The notes under the pieces: generated by a model
Told to the model about the DNA's origin: nothing
What the model saw: only the letters and a program-made list of their open reading frames with translations
Databases searched by the model: none
Part shown: piece after piece, positions 32,441 through 44,529 of the stretch
Numbering within the stretch: position 1 is the stretch's first letter
How the letters are laid out: each line of letters opens with the position of its first letter
Source: Bidens hawaiensis
Lineage: Eukaryota; Streptophyta; Magnoliopsida; Asterales; Asteraceae
DNA: 64,000 bases
Direction of reading: 5' to 3'
Assembly (NCBI GenBank): GCA_021521415.1
Contig: JAIQDT010009054.1
Location: forward strand, 1-64,000
Made by a program: the position numbers and the translations under genes

Positions 32441-33074
32441 ATGTGTTAATTCGATGTTTGAAATCAATAGTCTAACAAGGCATCACTCAAACAACATTCA
32501 CATAAAATGAAATGACAAAAGAAGAGAATAGAAAACATGGAACATATTTCTTAAGTTTAATAAATTAAAAGGTGTATTATTTAATAAATTAATTAAGTTG
32601 TTTTAATTAATTACCAAGAAGACTACCCATTAACCCGTGATATGTGTTTCATATTTGTAACATGATTATGATAACCCGTGATTTAGAACTCTCGTTCCTT
32701 CCATTTAGGTTCCTTTTTCATTGTTCGTAAAATAAAAGCAAGTTATAGTACTTAGGATATCATTGCCGGGTATTCCTCATGGAGAGTCTCAAAAATAAAG
32801 TGTTAAAATTATTATAGAATTTATGCTACACTTCAAAATGTTGTTTGGTTGGTGGGAAAGCATTACCGATGAGCAACTCACCAGTAATACTTGATTAGAT
32901 TTCTGTTAGGGTTCTCGAGCAGACTATTCGATATGATTCCCATGAAGACATTTCAGGCGAGTGTCGATGTGGCAATGGAAAATCCGTTAGTATTTTTACC
33001 TATAAATTAAAAAACACCTATGCCCTAAAACTATCAAACCATATGCGAAATGACACTACTAGAAAACTAGGCAT

Positions 33075-33360
33075 TTGCAACGGCCCTTACGGTCGCAAAA
33101 CGGTCACATTGCTCTGTTGCGACCAGTTTGCGACCGCCATTGCATTTGCAACCACTGTTGCCGTCGCAAACCTTGCTATCACTGCTGCAATCGCAAACTT
33201 TGCTACCATTGCTGCCGTCACAAACCTTGCTACCACTGCTTCAGTAACTTTGCCACTGATGCTGCAGTCGCAAACTTTGCAACCATTTGCGACCATTGCT
33301 GCGGTCGCAAATCTTGACAGAATTTTTGCTGCAACCGATGGCTACATTGTGACTACTGCA
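33075..33360. repeat. CACTA left subterminal repeats
   Basis: Repeated units of the kind TTTGCAACCACTGTTGCCGTCGC and TTGCGACC lie in the first 300 bp. An open frame across this stretch is only an Ala/Thr-rich by-product of the repeat. Confidence 0.75.
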
Positions 33361-33379
33361 AGGCAGTCAAAAAGTTTTT

Positions 33380-34040
33380 ACAAAAAAATTGCAAAATTTA
33401 TATATACGCAATCATACACACAAATAAAACTAAAATTTCTATCATAGACGCTCAATATTAACAAAATGATATTCGAGATTTATAAACAAATTAAAAAAGA
33501 TCTAATTCTAGCATTCTTTTGAATATAGCCGATTGCATTCTTTTATATCCATTCACATATGAGCAACTTTTGGCACCACCTAGTCATCCGGATACCGGAT
33601 TTGGGTCTGTTAAGATGGAAAGTAATACCTGTCAAACATATACTACACGTTACAGAATTCTTGTATGTCCATCACTTAGAGTTTAGACCACCATGAAAAT
33701 TTACAAAGACGAAATCTTTTTATGTTTTTCGTTATAATAGCATATGAGTGAGTACTTGAAACACACCTTAAGAAACCAAAAAGCTCTGAAAGATTGCAAA
33801 TAATAGAATTGGTTCGCTTTCTTCATAAACTTGCAACTGAAAATAATGAGATCAAATCATGATTCCAAATACATGGTGAAGTTAATAACAAACATTAAAA
33901 TAATACTAAATAACTAAATTAATGATTAAAATAACCTAAGAAGCAAAAAATTTGAGTGACTCAACCATTTTGTTTGCATGTGAGATAGCTGAATTCCGTT
34001 CTTCCTGTAGTCAATGTAAAAAAATACCTAATTTAAAATT
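33380..34040 (-). other. CACTA interior with possible captured exon scraps
   Basis: On the minus strand, near 34010-33940 and 33845-33765, coding-looking segments follow AG acceptors (TACAG, TTTCAG) and precede GT donors. The reading NSAISHANKMVESLKFF can be seen in the first. I do not recognise the source gene, and both segments run into stops. Confidence 0.3.
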
Positions 34041-34052
34041 TTTAACGAAAAC

Positions 34053-34088
34053 TTTCCCATCCCCACACTTGGGAGACATTGTCCCCAA
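34053..34088 (-). promoter_or_regulatory. Polypurine-tract-like block of the Athila-like element
   Basis: On the minus strand ATTGGGGACAATG is followed by AAGTGTGGGGATGGGAAAG, the sort of block that lies before the 3' LTR in Athila-type elements. No LTR follows it here. Confidence 0.5.
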
Positions 34089-34196
34089 TGTATGGTTTTG
34101 AGAAACTAAACACAAAAACAAAATCAAGAACACCACCTCTTTCCGACCCGCGACACTATTTCAAAAGATTTCATTATCCTCCCTTCCACCCAAAAA

Positions 34197-35906
34197 CTAA
34201 ACCGAACACAAAATAAACAACTGTACAACAATATACAAAAACACATGCACCTGGTATGACGCGGTCCTCATCAATAGTAAGGCAGCTGTGGCGGCCCAAA
34301 GATGGAGGTCATAAAGTCCGAAAATTCGCCAAAGTTGAAAGCTCCACTTCCTCCGCTGCTGCCTTCTCCCGATAATGGTGGTGGTGGTTCCATCGACTGC
34401 ATCGGGTCCACCCACATGGAGTGATGCAATGGAGGCTCGAGGTATCGCACAGAGCCGCCATATGGTAGCAAAGATGTGTAGTCCACACTTGGTGATCCGG
34501 AACGACCTCTTCACCGGCATGCCACTGTTCATGCATTCTTCGGTTTCTGTCATCCATATACCGCATGTTCATTTCGTGCTCCCGCCCATAGGCGTGAGCA
34601 CGGTTCCACATCTCGTTACGGTCATGCCTCTCTTTCTCGGCTCGTTCATGATAAGCCCCCATGAAAGTTTGGTGGTCAAAAAGTGCTCGGGACTCCTCTG
34701 ACCAATTATCAAACGTGGAGGGTTGATGCCTTTCCACCACCTCGTTTATCGAACCCATGTGGGCACAATTGTCTCCATATGAAGCATATCCCGAAGAATA
34801 ATCCCAACCCCTTTGTTGGAATCCGCTACCACCAACATTCTCATCACTACCAACCACCTCTATGTCATCGGTGTCGCTTGCTTCCTCCATTATTTCCTCC
34901 TGGTTTTCACCCGCTTCTCGTTCAATATCCTCCCTTAATACTCTCTATTTCTCATTACCATTCTTCAACTGATGGTACCTTTCGCTCTTTGTATATATCC
35001 AACCTGGGCCCAACGAATCCAATTTATGTTCCATAAAAGTTTTCTTCAACCCAACCACGCCTGCTGGAATGGCGCCATGCAACTTCAGTATCGCCGTGAT
35101 CAATCGGCAATGAGGAATTAACTTTCTCTTGTTGCTTTCTCTACTCGTCCATATGTTTAACATGGCTAAGTAGCGTAAGGAAATTCTCGGCTTGCCACTC
35201 ATCAATGCGGCCAAAACGGGCATGTCACTGTTTCTTACCACTGAGATGTCGCTCCGACAACAATTGAGCTTCAATCCTCAACTCCCTTCTTTAAAAATTC
35301 GAACCTGTACCTCTACCCCCCTTTCAACACAGTCGATAATATATTATACCATTGTGGACTTTTGTCGGGATGGTCAATCAAATCTCTGACCGATGGATAT
35401 ACATACGAATTGGATGGCTTGCTGTTGAATCGAGCAATTTGATTGAGTGTTTCAAAAGACATCTCCACTGTCGTTCCACCCACAGTACCAATTAACTTCA
35501 TGTCCTAGCCTCTCTTAAACAGTGGGCACCGCAAGGTAGATACCCACTCCTCAATCTCCCTATCATATAACACCGTGCTCTTTCCATCGTAACACTGGAG
35601 GGCAGCTTCCCAACCTAATGCTTCAAACTTGTCGAATACGCCAAATGCTTCAAGACCTGGGTCGGTCACCTCCTTCTCACACATAAACCCTTCCAACCTT
35701 TCTCTTATACCGCTCATCTTATCCTTAAATAACTCTGGCTGCCATTCTAAAGCATAACTCGATAATACCCCACCCCTCCAGTCGGGTTTTGGTATTTCTA
35801 CTTGCACATGCTCTTGCTCTTCTTGCAACCGTTGTCTTTTGGCTTGGGCAGCCCGACCACTCGTAGATGCTGCATTTCCCTTCCCTTTGTCTGAATTCCT
35901 TCCCAT
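34197..35906 (-). pseudogene. Env-position ORF of the Athila-like element, broken
   Basis: The first frame runs 35906-35505 (133 aa, starting with a Lys/Gln-rich basic segment), a stop follows at about 35503, and the same frame continues to 35313. A frameshift then moves the reading to 35274-34945 and 34890-34309, with more stops. Sequence style matches the extra ORF that follows pol in Athila-type plant elements (a WRGGVLSSYALEWQ-like region, a DLIDHPDKSPQW-like region and acidic, His/Met-rich later parts). No clear signal peptide is seen. Env-like function is not supported by any motif; the label describes position only. Confidence 0.55.
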
Positions 35907-36500
35907 CTATACACACAAACCACTAAAAACAAACCAAGTTAATTCGATATCCCCCTCCCCACACTTGCTTGTTACCATAGTTGTGGATAAGCAACTCATT
36001 ATATAATTGACCATTATCACAAAGCTTCAATAAATACTAATTTTTTTTTTTTTGACTTTTCAATGAAAATTCACCAATTTCAAGCATTTATCTATTATCC
36101 ACAACCCCAATATATAACCATTACATCTTACAAGCAAGTGGGTTTACACAAATCAACACTACCTTAACAATTTGCAATGTGTATCAAGAATTAACAAAGA
36201 CATACCTTGGTTGATGCTTAGGATGATAAACAAGTAATCCTTGACAAGTAAACAAGAAACCCCCAAAAATTTTTGAAATTTTCGGAATCCAAGTCTTCAC
36301 AAACGGGGTGACACTTGAGAATGGGAGGGAATGAGGGTTGAATTGTTAATCCTTTCACGAATTCACTCACAAAATGGGTTAAGAAACTTGGATTTTGGGG
36401 TTAATTTGAAAGAAAGAGATAGTGAAATTAGGGTTTTAGAGAGGAGTGTGTGAAAAAGGGGAAGATGGTTGATGAGTTTTGTGGTTTAAATTGTTGTAAA
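35907..36500 (-). other. Leader and intron upstream of the env-position ORF
   Basis: On the minus strand, a CTCTCTAAAACCC-rich leader (about 36450-36210) ends in CAACCAAG followed by GTATGT (36205-36201). The acceptor TGTATAG lies immediately before the ATG at 35906. This is a predicted intron of 299 bp (35907-36205), suggesting a separate spliced transcript for the downstream ORF. Confidence 0.55.
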
Positions 36501-36522
36501 TAATTTAAAACTCACCTTTTCT

Positions 36523-36800
36523 TTACCTAAAACCCGTCAAACAGCAGCAGTGGGTGGCGCACCGTGGGCCACGGTCTGAACCGTGGTCCACGGTTTGAAC
36601 CGTCGTCCACAGTTGACCAAGGTTAACGACATTATGCAGCTCGGACCGTGGGCCACGGTGTGGACCGTGGTCCACGGTGATGTTGAACCAGGAATTCTGG
36701 AGTGCACCGTACCGTGGTGACTCCTTGGACCGTGTCCTATGCTGGTTGGACCATGGCACACGGTTGGAACCGTGGTCCACGGTTGACCCTTTTTTTTTGA
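36523..36800. repeat. ACCGTGG/CCACGGT palindromic minisatellite between pol and the env-position ORF
   Basis: Many units of the type ACCGTGGTCCACGGT and ACCGTGGGCCACGGT are interspersed with short unique spacers. The same vocabulary occurs in the element's LTR at 43870-44085. Open frames across it are by-products of the repeat. Confidence 0.8.
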
Positions 36801-37014
36801 GGAAACAAAACTAAAGATTATATAAAACTTAAAACAAAATGACAGCTAAAATTACCCTACCCCCCATGAAAAATCCTGAGTTGTCCTCAACACGGTAGAG
36901 AAATTCCTAAGAACTTCCTCACACTTGACTCGAACACACTCCCACGAGAGAAAGGTAATTTTTTAAAAACAAGTTTAACAAAAGCTATTTAAACCCTACA
37001 ACATACCTGGGCCT

Positions 37015-39532
37015 TTATGCGGTGGAACCGTCCGGTGAGCTTAAGAGGAAACTCACATTGTCATTGTTAAGCATGTTCACATATTTCCCTTCTAGATACG
37101 GTTTGAGACGATGTCCATTCACCACTTGTTTAGCTTGATTTTGCATGTCCTCAATCTCCACATCACCAAACTTCCCGACTCTTGTGATCATATACGGGCC
37201 CATCCATTTGCTCTTGAGCTTCCCGGGAAACAATTTGAGTCTTGAATTATAAAGCCACACTTTTTGCCCAACCTCAAATGTTCGTTTCCGTATCTTGGCA
37301 TCATGCACCCTCTTCAATTTCTCTTTGTAATTTGAAGCGCATTCATACGCCTCATGTCGGATTTCCTCCAACTCGTTCAATTTCAACTTCCTTAATTCAC
37401 CGGCTTCCTTGTAATCCAAATTAACATTCTTAATTGCCCATAGTGCCCGGTGAGCCAACTCCATTGGCAAATGACACCCCTTTCCATACACCAACCGATA
37501 CGGAGTGGTACCAATCGGTGTCTTGTAAGCCGTGCGATAAGCCCACAATGCATCATCCAGCTTAGTCGACCAATCTTTTCTATCAACCCGAACCGTCTTC
37601 ATTAAAATTTCTTTGATTTGTCGATTCGAAACTTCAACTTGGCCACTTGTTTGAGGATGATAAGGCGTTGCAATTCGGTGATTCACACCATAACGCTTAA
37701 ACAATTTGCCAAATGCAAAATTCTTGAAATGTGATCCACTATCGCTTATGATAACCCTAGGAATCCCAAATCTTGAAAAGATGATGGATTACACAAACTT
37801 GCATACCACGGAATGATCATTAGTTCTTGTCGCAACCGCTTCGACCCACTTTGACACGTAATCAATCGCAACAAGAATGTACAAGTACCCGCATGAGTTT
37901 GGAAACGGGCCCATGAAGTATATGCCCCACACATCAAAAATGTCCACAAAAAATGGCCTCCACATGCCAACAAATGAGCGTGTTTCAAAATCTCTTGTAC
38001 TTCATTCTCGGGCACACATCTTCTCACTACTTGATCCGCTCCAATCTTGAAAAGGTCCGGTTCATTCCAAATGTATTGCTTAACTTGGGCCGTGAATTGT
38101 TGCCTTCTCTTGTTGGACCAATAGTCCGGCATCGCACCCGTGGCCAAATAGTTGACATAATGAGCATACCACGGTGCGGTTGAAACAATAAGCAATTGTT
38201 CATTCGGAAATTTCTCATTGATCTCCTTCGAATCATCAACACCCTCAAGGGTAATTCTTGACAAGTGATCGGCTACGACATTTTCACGTCCCTTCTTGTC
38301 GCGAATTTCAAGATCGAACTCCTGCAACAATAACACCCATTGAATCAAACGCGGCTTTGCATCTTTCTTTTCCATCAAATACCGCACCTCACTATGATCC
38401 GAGTACACCACAACTTTACTTCCTAAAATATACGAGCGAAACTTATCTAAGGCATACACCACCGCAAGCAACTCCTTTTCGGTGGTGGTGTAGTTCAACT
38501 GTGCCTCGGATAACGTCTTGCTCGCATAATAAATCATCACCGGCTTTTTGTCCACTCTTTGTCCCAAAACCGCTCCCACCGTGTTGTCGCTAGCATCACA
38601 CATGATTTCAAACGGTGTTGACCAATTTGGTGATTGCAAAATTGGTGCTTGCACTAACTTTTCCTTCAAACTATCAAACGCTTTCAAACACTCATTAGTA
38701 AACTCAAAAGGGACATCCTTCAACAAAATATTACATAAGGGTTTTGAAATTACACTAAAACCCTTAATGAATCTTCTATAGAACCCGGCATGTCCCAAAA
38801 ACGATCTCACCCCTTTAACATTTTTCGGGGGTGGCAAAGATGAAATTACTTTTATCTTTGCTTGATCGACTTCCACCCCCTACTTGAAACAACATGACCC
38901 AACACAATACCTTCTTGCCCCATGAAATGACTTTTCTCCCAACTTAAAACCAAGTTTGTCTTGACACATCGTTTTAAAACTTTTTCTAAATCATTGAGAC
39001 AAGACTTGAAGGTTGACCCAAAAATGGAAAAGTCATCCATGAAAACTTCAAGCGAATCCCCGACCATGTCTGAAAATATGCTCATCATACATCTTTGAAA
39101 AGTGGTCGGGGCATTACACAATCCAAATGGCATCCGTCTAAAAGCAAAGATGCCATATGGACAAGTAAAAGTGGTTTTGTGTTGGTCATCGGGATGGATT
39201 GCAATTTGATTATACCCCGAATACCCATCCAAAAAACAATAGTATTTTTGACCCGCAAGTTTTTCAATTATTTGATCAATGAATGGTAACGGAAAATGGT
39301 CTTTTGAGGTGGCGGTATTTAATTTCCTATAATCGATGCACACCCGCCACCCGGTTACCGGTCGGGTGACGATTTGTTCACCATTATCATCTTTAATTAC
39401 CTGGATGCTGGCTTTCTTGGACACTACCTGTGTCGGGCTCACCCACGCACTGTCTGAAATGGGATAAATAATCCCCGCATCCAACCACTTGATCACCTCC
39501 TTTTTCACCACTTCCCGGAAGTTTGGGTTCAA
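37015..39532 (-). pseudogene. Athila-like pol: reverse transcriptase, RNase H, integrase; frameshifted
   Basis: The reverse transcriptase is at 39532-38852, with DYRKLN, MPFGLCNAP and the active-site motif FMDDFS typical of Athila. RNase H follows at 38876-37746 in another frame ([22 protein letters not shown]). Integrase C-terminal half at 37704-37015 is in a third frame ([18 protein letters not shown]). Part of the integrase core between RNase H and 37704 is scrambled by further shifts. Product function is lost. In an intact element these would copy the RNA and insert the DNA. Confidence 0.85.
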
Positions 39533-39547
39533 TCTCCTTTGAGCCTC

Positions 39548-40628
39548 TCATATCGGTTTAGCCTCCTCATCTGTAATTATCTTGTGCATAACAATAGAAG
39601 GACTAATACCTTTCAAATCTGCAAGCGTCCGTCCAATGGCCGCCTTATGTGCTCCCAACACCTTCACCAATGCCCGCTCTTGAACTTCCTCCAAATTGGA
39701 AGCAATGATAACTGGGAGGGTTTCATTCTCCCCTAAGAAAACGTACTTCAAGTGACTTGGAAGTTCCTTAAACTCCACCTTTGGTGGACACTCCAAAGAT
39801 GGTTTTGTGTCCGAGTTGATTTCCTTTGGAAAACTTTCCCATTGGTGTGTCCATGGTGGTCGTTTCTCTTGCAAAGCTAAAGCATCTTGTTTGTGCTCCT
39901 CCATCAGCAAAGCACACACGTGTACCTGTTCAGAATCATCACAAATACAAGCTTCCATACAATCCTCATCATACTCATGAGGATTACAATGATCCACCAA
40001 ATCTGCCAAAAAACATTCTTCACCACTTAAAGAATTAGCAACATTAGTAAAAACATTTAAGCATTTTCTGGTTGCCAAACGCCATGTCAACAGTACCAAA
40101 CCTACAATCAATGATGGCATGAGCTGTGTTCAAGAATGGTCGACCCAAGATAACATTTTGTTGTTGACTTGAGTCGCCCAATGAATAATCCAAAACCAAG
40201 AAATCCATGGGATAATAAAAATCCTCTACCTTCACAATTACATCCCGTACGATTCCACGGGGAAGTTTATGAGATAAATCGGCCAATACAACCGTGGTCT
40301 CCACACGTTTCAAGGGACCAAAGTCATATTGGTAATACAAACCCCCCGGGAGAATGCTCACTCCGGCCCCAAGATCCAATAACGCCCTAGACATTTGAAA
40401 ATCACCTACTTGAATGTTAATTAAGGGTGTTCCCGGATCTTGAAGCTTAGGAGGGAGATCTTCTTTTAAAACCACACTTACTCGCTCGGTTAAATCCACC
40501 CGTTTAGGCACTTTTTGTTGCCTCTTTTGAGTGCATAATTCTTTTAAAAATTTTGCATAAGCGGGCACTTGTTTTATTGCTTCAAGTAAAGGTAAGTTCA
40601 CTTTAACCTGTTTAAACACCTCCCACAT
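39548..40628 (-). pseudogene. Athila-like protease and linker region, frameshifted
   Basis: 40628-40044 contains the retroviral-type aspartic protease core. The active-site segment reads LLDLGAGVSILP, using the DLGA form usual for Athila rather than DTGA. The linker to the reverse transcriptase continues in another frame at 40120-39548 (CDDSEQVHVC, LKYVFLGENETLPV). Confidence 0.8.
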
Positions 40629-42965
40629 TTCCTCTTTTTGAGGACCCCGTTTTGAAAATTACATTTTTCTTGTTCGGGTCAAGCAAAGCCGAGGGAAATA
40701 GAATTACATTTGCTTCCACTTCCTTGTTTTTGTCATTTACATTTTGGGCTTGACCCGAGGCTTGGGATGATTTCTCAAAAGTGACATGTTTAGTGGGTTT
40801 ATTAGTTTCACTTTCTTCATCATCACTTTCCTTACCCGTGATATCCTCAACTTCCCCATCAACCAAATCCGGCGACAAATTCGCCTTATACTCTTTACCA
40901 TTTCTCAACACGCTAACATGATTAATAGGAACATTACGAGAGGAGTTATGAGAAGGATTTACCTTGGTGTCACTTGGCAATTTACCCTTGTTTTTCTTCA
41001 ATTCCGCCACCTCGGTTGCAAGTTGACCCATTTGTGTGGTCAATGAGTGTATGGCCTTGTCCCGAACTTCATCATTTTGCATTCGGGCTTCATCAAGTTG
41101 ATTCCTTTTATTCATGTTTTGTTGCATTGACTTTAACATATCAATCACTTCATTCCCACTTGATGAACCTTGACCCGAAGACCTACTTTGACCTCCACCC
41201 ATTCCTTTAAAGTGATTTTGACTTCTTTGATTGTTCCCACCTTGAGCATTCCCTTGATTAAAATATTGTTGACGAGGGACAAAATGGGTTTGATAAGTCC
41301 CTTGAAAGTTAGGGTTGAGTTGAGTCGATTGGTTTCCATATCAAAAATTGAGATGATTCCTCAACCCGGGGTGGTAAGTGTTTGAATTCATGTTGTAGTT
41401 TCGACCACCCCCTTGACCTTGAATTGCATTCACCTCTTCAACTTGCCCTTCCACACCGGGACACATTTCACTTGCATGTTCCAACGCGTTGCAACTTGTG
41501 CATACATCATACACTTGATTAGAGACTTGAGGTTCTTCATTGTTAACCGCATGCACTTATGGCCTTGTGGTGGCCGGTCTTGCTCTTCTTGCGGTTTGAG
41601 CTTTTCTCTTCAATGTGACCGACATTTTCTCCAAGAATTCCCAATCATCTTGTTCATAATTGGTACCGAATGTACCATTCGTGATTGACATCAAATCCCG
41701 TTCGTCTTCCATACTCAACCCGTCATGAAAAGCGTTCAACAATTCCCAAAGAGCAATACTGTGGTGAGGACAATTCTTGATCATCATGTTGAATCGCTCA
41801 AAGGCTTCATGAAACATCTCACCCGATTGTTGTTGGAAGCTTCTCAAACTTCGTCTTGCATCATTTGTCTTTTGGGTCGTGTAAAATTCTTCCAAGAACC
41901 TTTGTTGCATCTCGGCCCAAGTATAAATTGATGCGGAAGGCAATGTGTAAAACCATCTCTTTGCTTTATCTTCTAACGAGAATTGGAATAAAACTAACTT
42001 AACCTCATCTGGTGAAAAACCTTGACCCCCGATCGTGTTGCAAATCGAATCATACGCCTCCAAATGGAAATAGGGTTCTTCGGTTGCCAAACCCTTGTAC
42101 TTTGGTAAACTTTGGAGTGCGTTGGTTCTAACCTCAAATGTTCTTCCATTTTAATTTTGAGGAATAACCACCGGAGATGGGTTGTTTGTAATGATTGGTC
42201 GAAAGTGAGCTTCAATTCTCTTCGCCATCTCTCTCACATGCCTTCTCGGTACCCCACGGGCCTTGGCGGTGGATATTGTTGGAATTGAGGTTGAGGTATT
42301 GGTTGTTGAGGTTGTTGATAATGAGGTTGTGGAGGAACTTGTTGCAATGGTGCTTGAATGACATGTGGCCCGCCTCATTGTTGCATTTGTTGTTGCAAAA
42401 CATAACCGAATTGACTTTGCACCCTTACTTGATTTCCATCGCCCCCACTCGAATATCCCTATTCATACTCTTCATACCCCTCGCTATTATCGCCATAACG
42501 TGGCCCACCAAACGAATGCGGACCCGACCTAAGACCCAGTGAAGTATGGATGATGGGTGGGTCTTGTGGTAATATGTATGGTTGATTATACGGTGGGTTT
42601 TGTTGAGATTGGAAAGGTGATTGTTGTTGTGAGTTCGATAATTGTCCTTGAGTGGGCATGAAATTAGTTAAAGGCGGAAGGTTAGATGGTGGTTGAAAGC
42701 TGAACACGGTTGAGGTAGGCTCGCTAGTAGGATTTGTAGTGGTAATGCTTTCATTGGGAGAGGGATTTTCTGGATTGATGGGTGGTGGCATAGGTGGTAC
42801 AGATTGACCCGAAGCCATGTTTGTGGTGTCAGTTGTTCGATTGTGTGTGCTTGGTGACCTGACAATCTTATTCTCCCTTTGAAGAATCCGATTCTGACGA
42901 GCAGTTCTTTCAATTTCCAGATCAAAAACTAACGGTGATGAAGACCGAGAGTTTCGCGTATGCAT
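40612..42965 (-). pseudogene. Athila-like gag, frameshifted
   Basis: The probable start is at 42965 (MHTRNSRSSSP). The capsid-type gag region is at 42090-41557 (LEDKAKRWFYTLP, WAEMQQRFLEEFY). A CCHC zinc knuckle (CTSCNALEHASEMC) lies at about 41450-41510. A coiled, Gln/Asn-rich segment follows at 41202-40612 (LTTQMGQLATEVAEL, VLRNGK). The pieces lie in at least three frames with stops between, so no full gag is made. Confidence 0.8.
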
Positions 42966-43059
42966 ATACCTGTAGATACCTGCACACTAGCACAACCCAT
43001 GTAAAACTGACAATAACAATTAAACAAAAACTACAAAAGTAACACACGTTGCGCACTAC

Positions 43060-43077
43060 TCCCCGGCAATGGCGCCA
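43060..43077 (-). promoter_or_regulatory. Primer-binding site, tRNA-Asp type
   Basis: On the plus strand TCCCCGGCAATGGCGCCA matches the 3' end of plant tRNA-Asp (GTC) with one mismatch, so the minus strand is complementary to it. It lies 5 bp from the LTR border at 43083. Confidence 0.8.
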
Positions 43078-43082
43078 AAATT

Positions 43083-44285
43083 TGACGTGAGGCCGAAGAC
43101 TCACTCAAACTTGAACCAAATACTACTAAATAGATAGCGGTAAGTGGGTATCGAACACGAGGAGTTTGTGGAAAGTTTGTTAATAAGTAGCTCGACGATT
43201 AACTAAGATAAATTTAAATGACGAAAAAGTAATTTCCAAGTTGGTTTTGATTTGATTTTAAAAACTAAATTAAACTAAACGAAAGTTGTAAGCAAATAAA
43301 TAAGCAAGCATTCCTCTCGGTTATTGCTCAACACTCTTGTTAACATTCAATGGATAAACCGTAATATCTCGGTTTTGTGTACATGCAATTGTTTGTGATT
43401 AATCAAGAACTAAGTACTCAGATTCCTAGAATGCGAGGTCGTTACTTAACAATCAATCAATACTATTATTCCTAGTTCTTCCTACTAAATCTCAATTGTC
43501 AACGACACCAAGAACATATGGCTCAAAGCTAGATATAAACAATGTGGACAAGCTACAAACAATCACACAAACACAAGATTATACTAACATTGACATTTAG
43601 ATAATCAATCCAAGTTCAAGAACAATAAATAAAAGTGTTTTGCAAATAACCTTACATCCCGAGAGAAATACCAATGAGACTAGCCACTCATGGCTTAAGA
43701 GATCATTGTTGCATCAAGTATCTTGTTACTAGCAATCCCAAACAAAACAAATGAATACAATCACCCAAAATAGTGTTCTTGTCTTCCAAAATCGCCTCTA
43801 GGCCGTCCCAAGTGAAAAGGTATATGAAAAGACACTCAAAATCGGCTTATAAAAAGACATGCAAGTGGGTCTCCGCCCCGGACCGTGGGCCACGGTCTGA
43901 ACCGTGGTCCACGGTTGACTACAGTCAAAAGTCTAGCCACGCCCGACCGTGGGCCACGGTCTGGACCGTGGTACACGGTCCACCCCACGGTCGCCTTGTT
44001 CTTCCACGGTACGGTGTACTCTGGACCTTTTGTTCCAGTTGGACCGTGGTCCATGGTCTGGACCGTGGGCCACGGTGGAGCTCGCTTCCGATTCTTGTTT
44101 TCTTCGTATCTTTCTCGTTCCAGCTCCGTTTTCTTCACCGTTTTCGCCCGTGTTCTCGTAACATCGCTCTCTAGCTCCCAAAACCTGCAAATACACGAGC
44201 AAGCATAGTTAACTAATTCCACGGAATTAACTTAATCCCGTAAGCATGTTTATATCTTTTAAATCACTTAGTTGCTTTCCTACAG
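43083..44285 (-). repeat. Probable 5' LTR of the Athila-like element
   Basis: It is bounded by CA next to the primer-binding site (plus-strand TGACGTGAGG at 43083) and TGTAGGAAAGC on the minus strand at about 44285. It contains an ACCGTGG/CCACGGT palindrome array at 43870-44085. No second copy was found, so the outer border is a judgement from TG..CA ends. Confidence 0.6.
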
Positions 44286-44529
44286 GTCGCCCGCCACCTA
44301 ATGCTCTTAAATTTAGATCTATATAAATAAATCATATAATATGAGGGATACGTCAACACTTTATTCTCTTAAATCTTGATCTTCCCAAGGATAATTATAC
44401 CTGAAGATAAAATTTCTCCACTATATAAAAGATTAGTACTATTATTTGGGATAATAAATAATAGTTAGAATTAAAGTCATTAATTATGAAATAAATATAT
44501 ATTAGAATAATTTATAAAATAACAAATGC

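Larger units (their letters stand above)
34050..44285 (-). mobile_element. Degenerate Athila-like Ty3/gypsy retrotransposon, minus strand
   Basis: The order on the minus strand is LTR (43083-44285), primer-binding site, gag, protease, reverse transcriptase, RNase H, integrase, a palindrome-rich non-coding section, a leader with an intron, an env-position ORF, and a G-rich PPT-like block near 34060. This is the Athila plan. The polyprotein is broken by many frame changes. I cannot find the second (3') LTR, so the left end is probably truncated inside the CACTA element. Confidence 0.8.

Noticed and set aside
33043..33447. Ala/Thr-rich open frame at the CACTA left end
   Set aside because: It is a translation of the subterminal repeats (GCAACC / TTGCGACC units) and starts in the host repeat.
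43773..44222. Several overlapping open frames in both strands
   Set aside because: All run across the ACCGTGG/CCACGGT array in the LTR, whose low stop content leaves frames open by chance.
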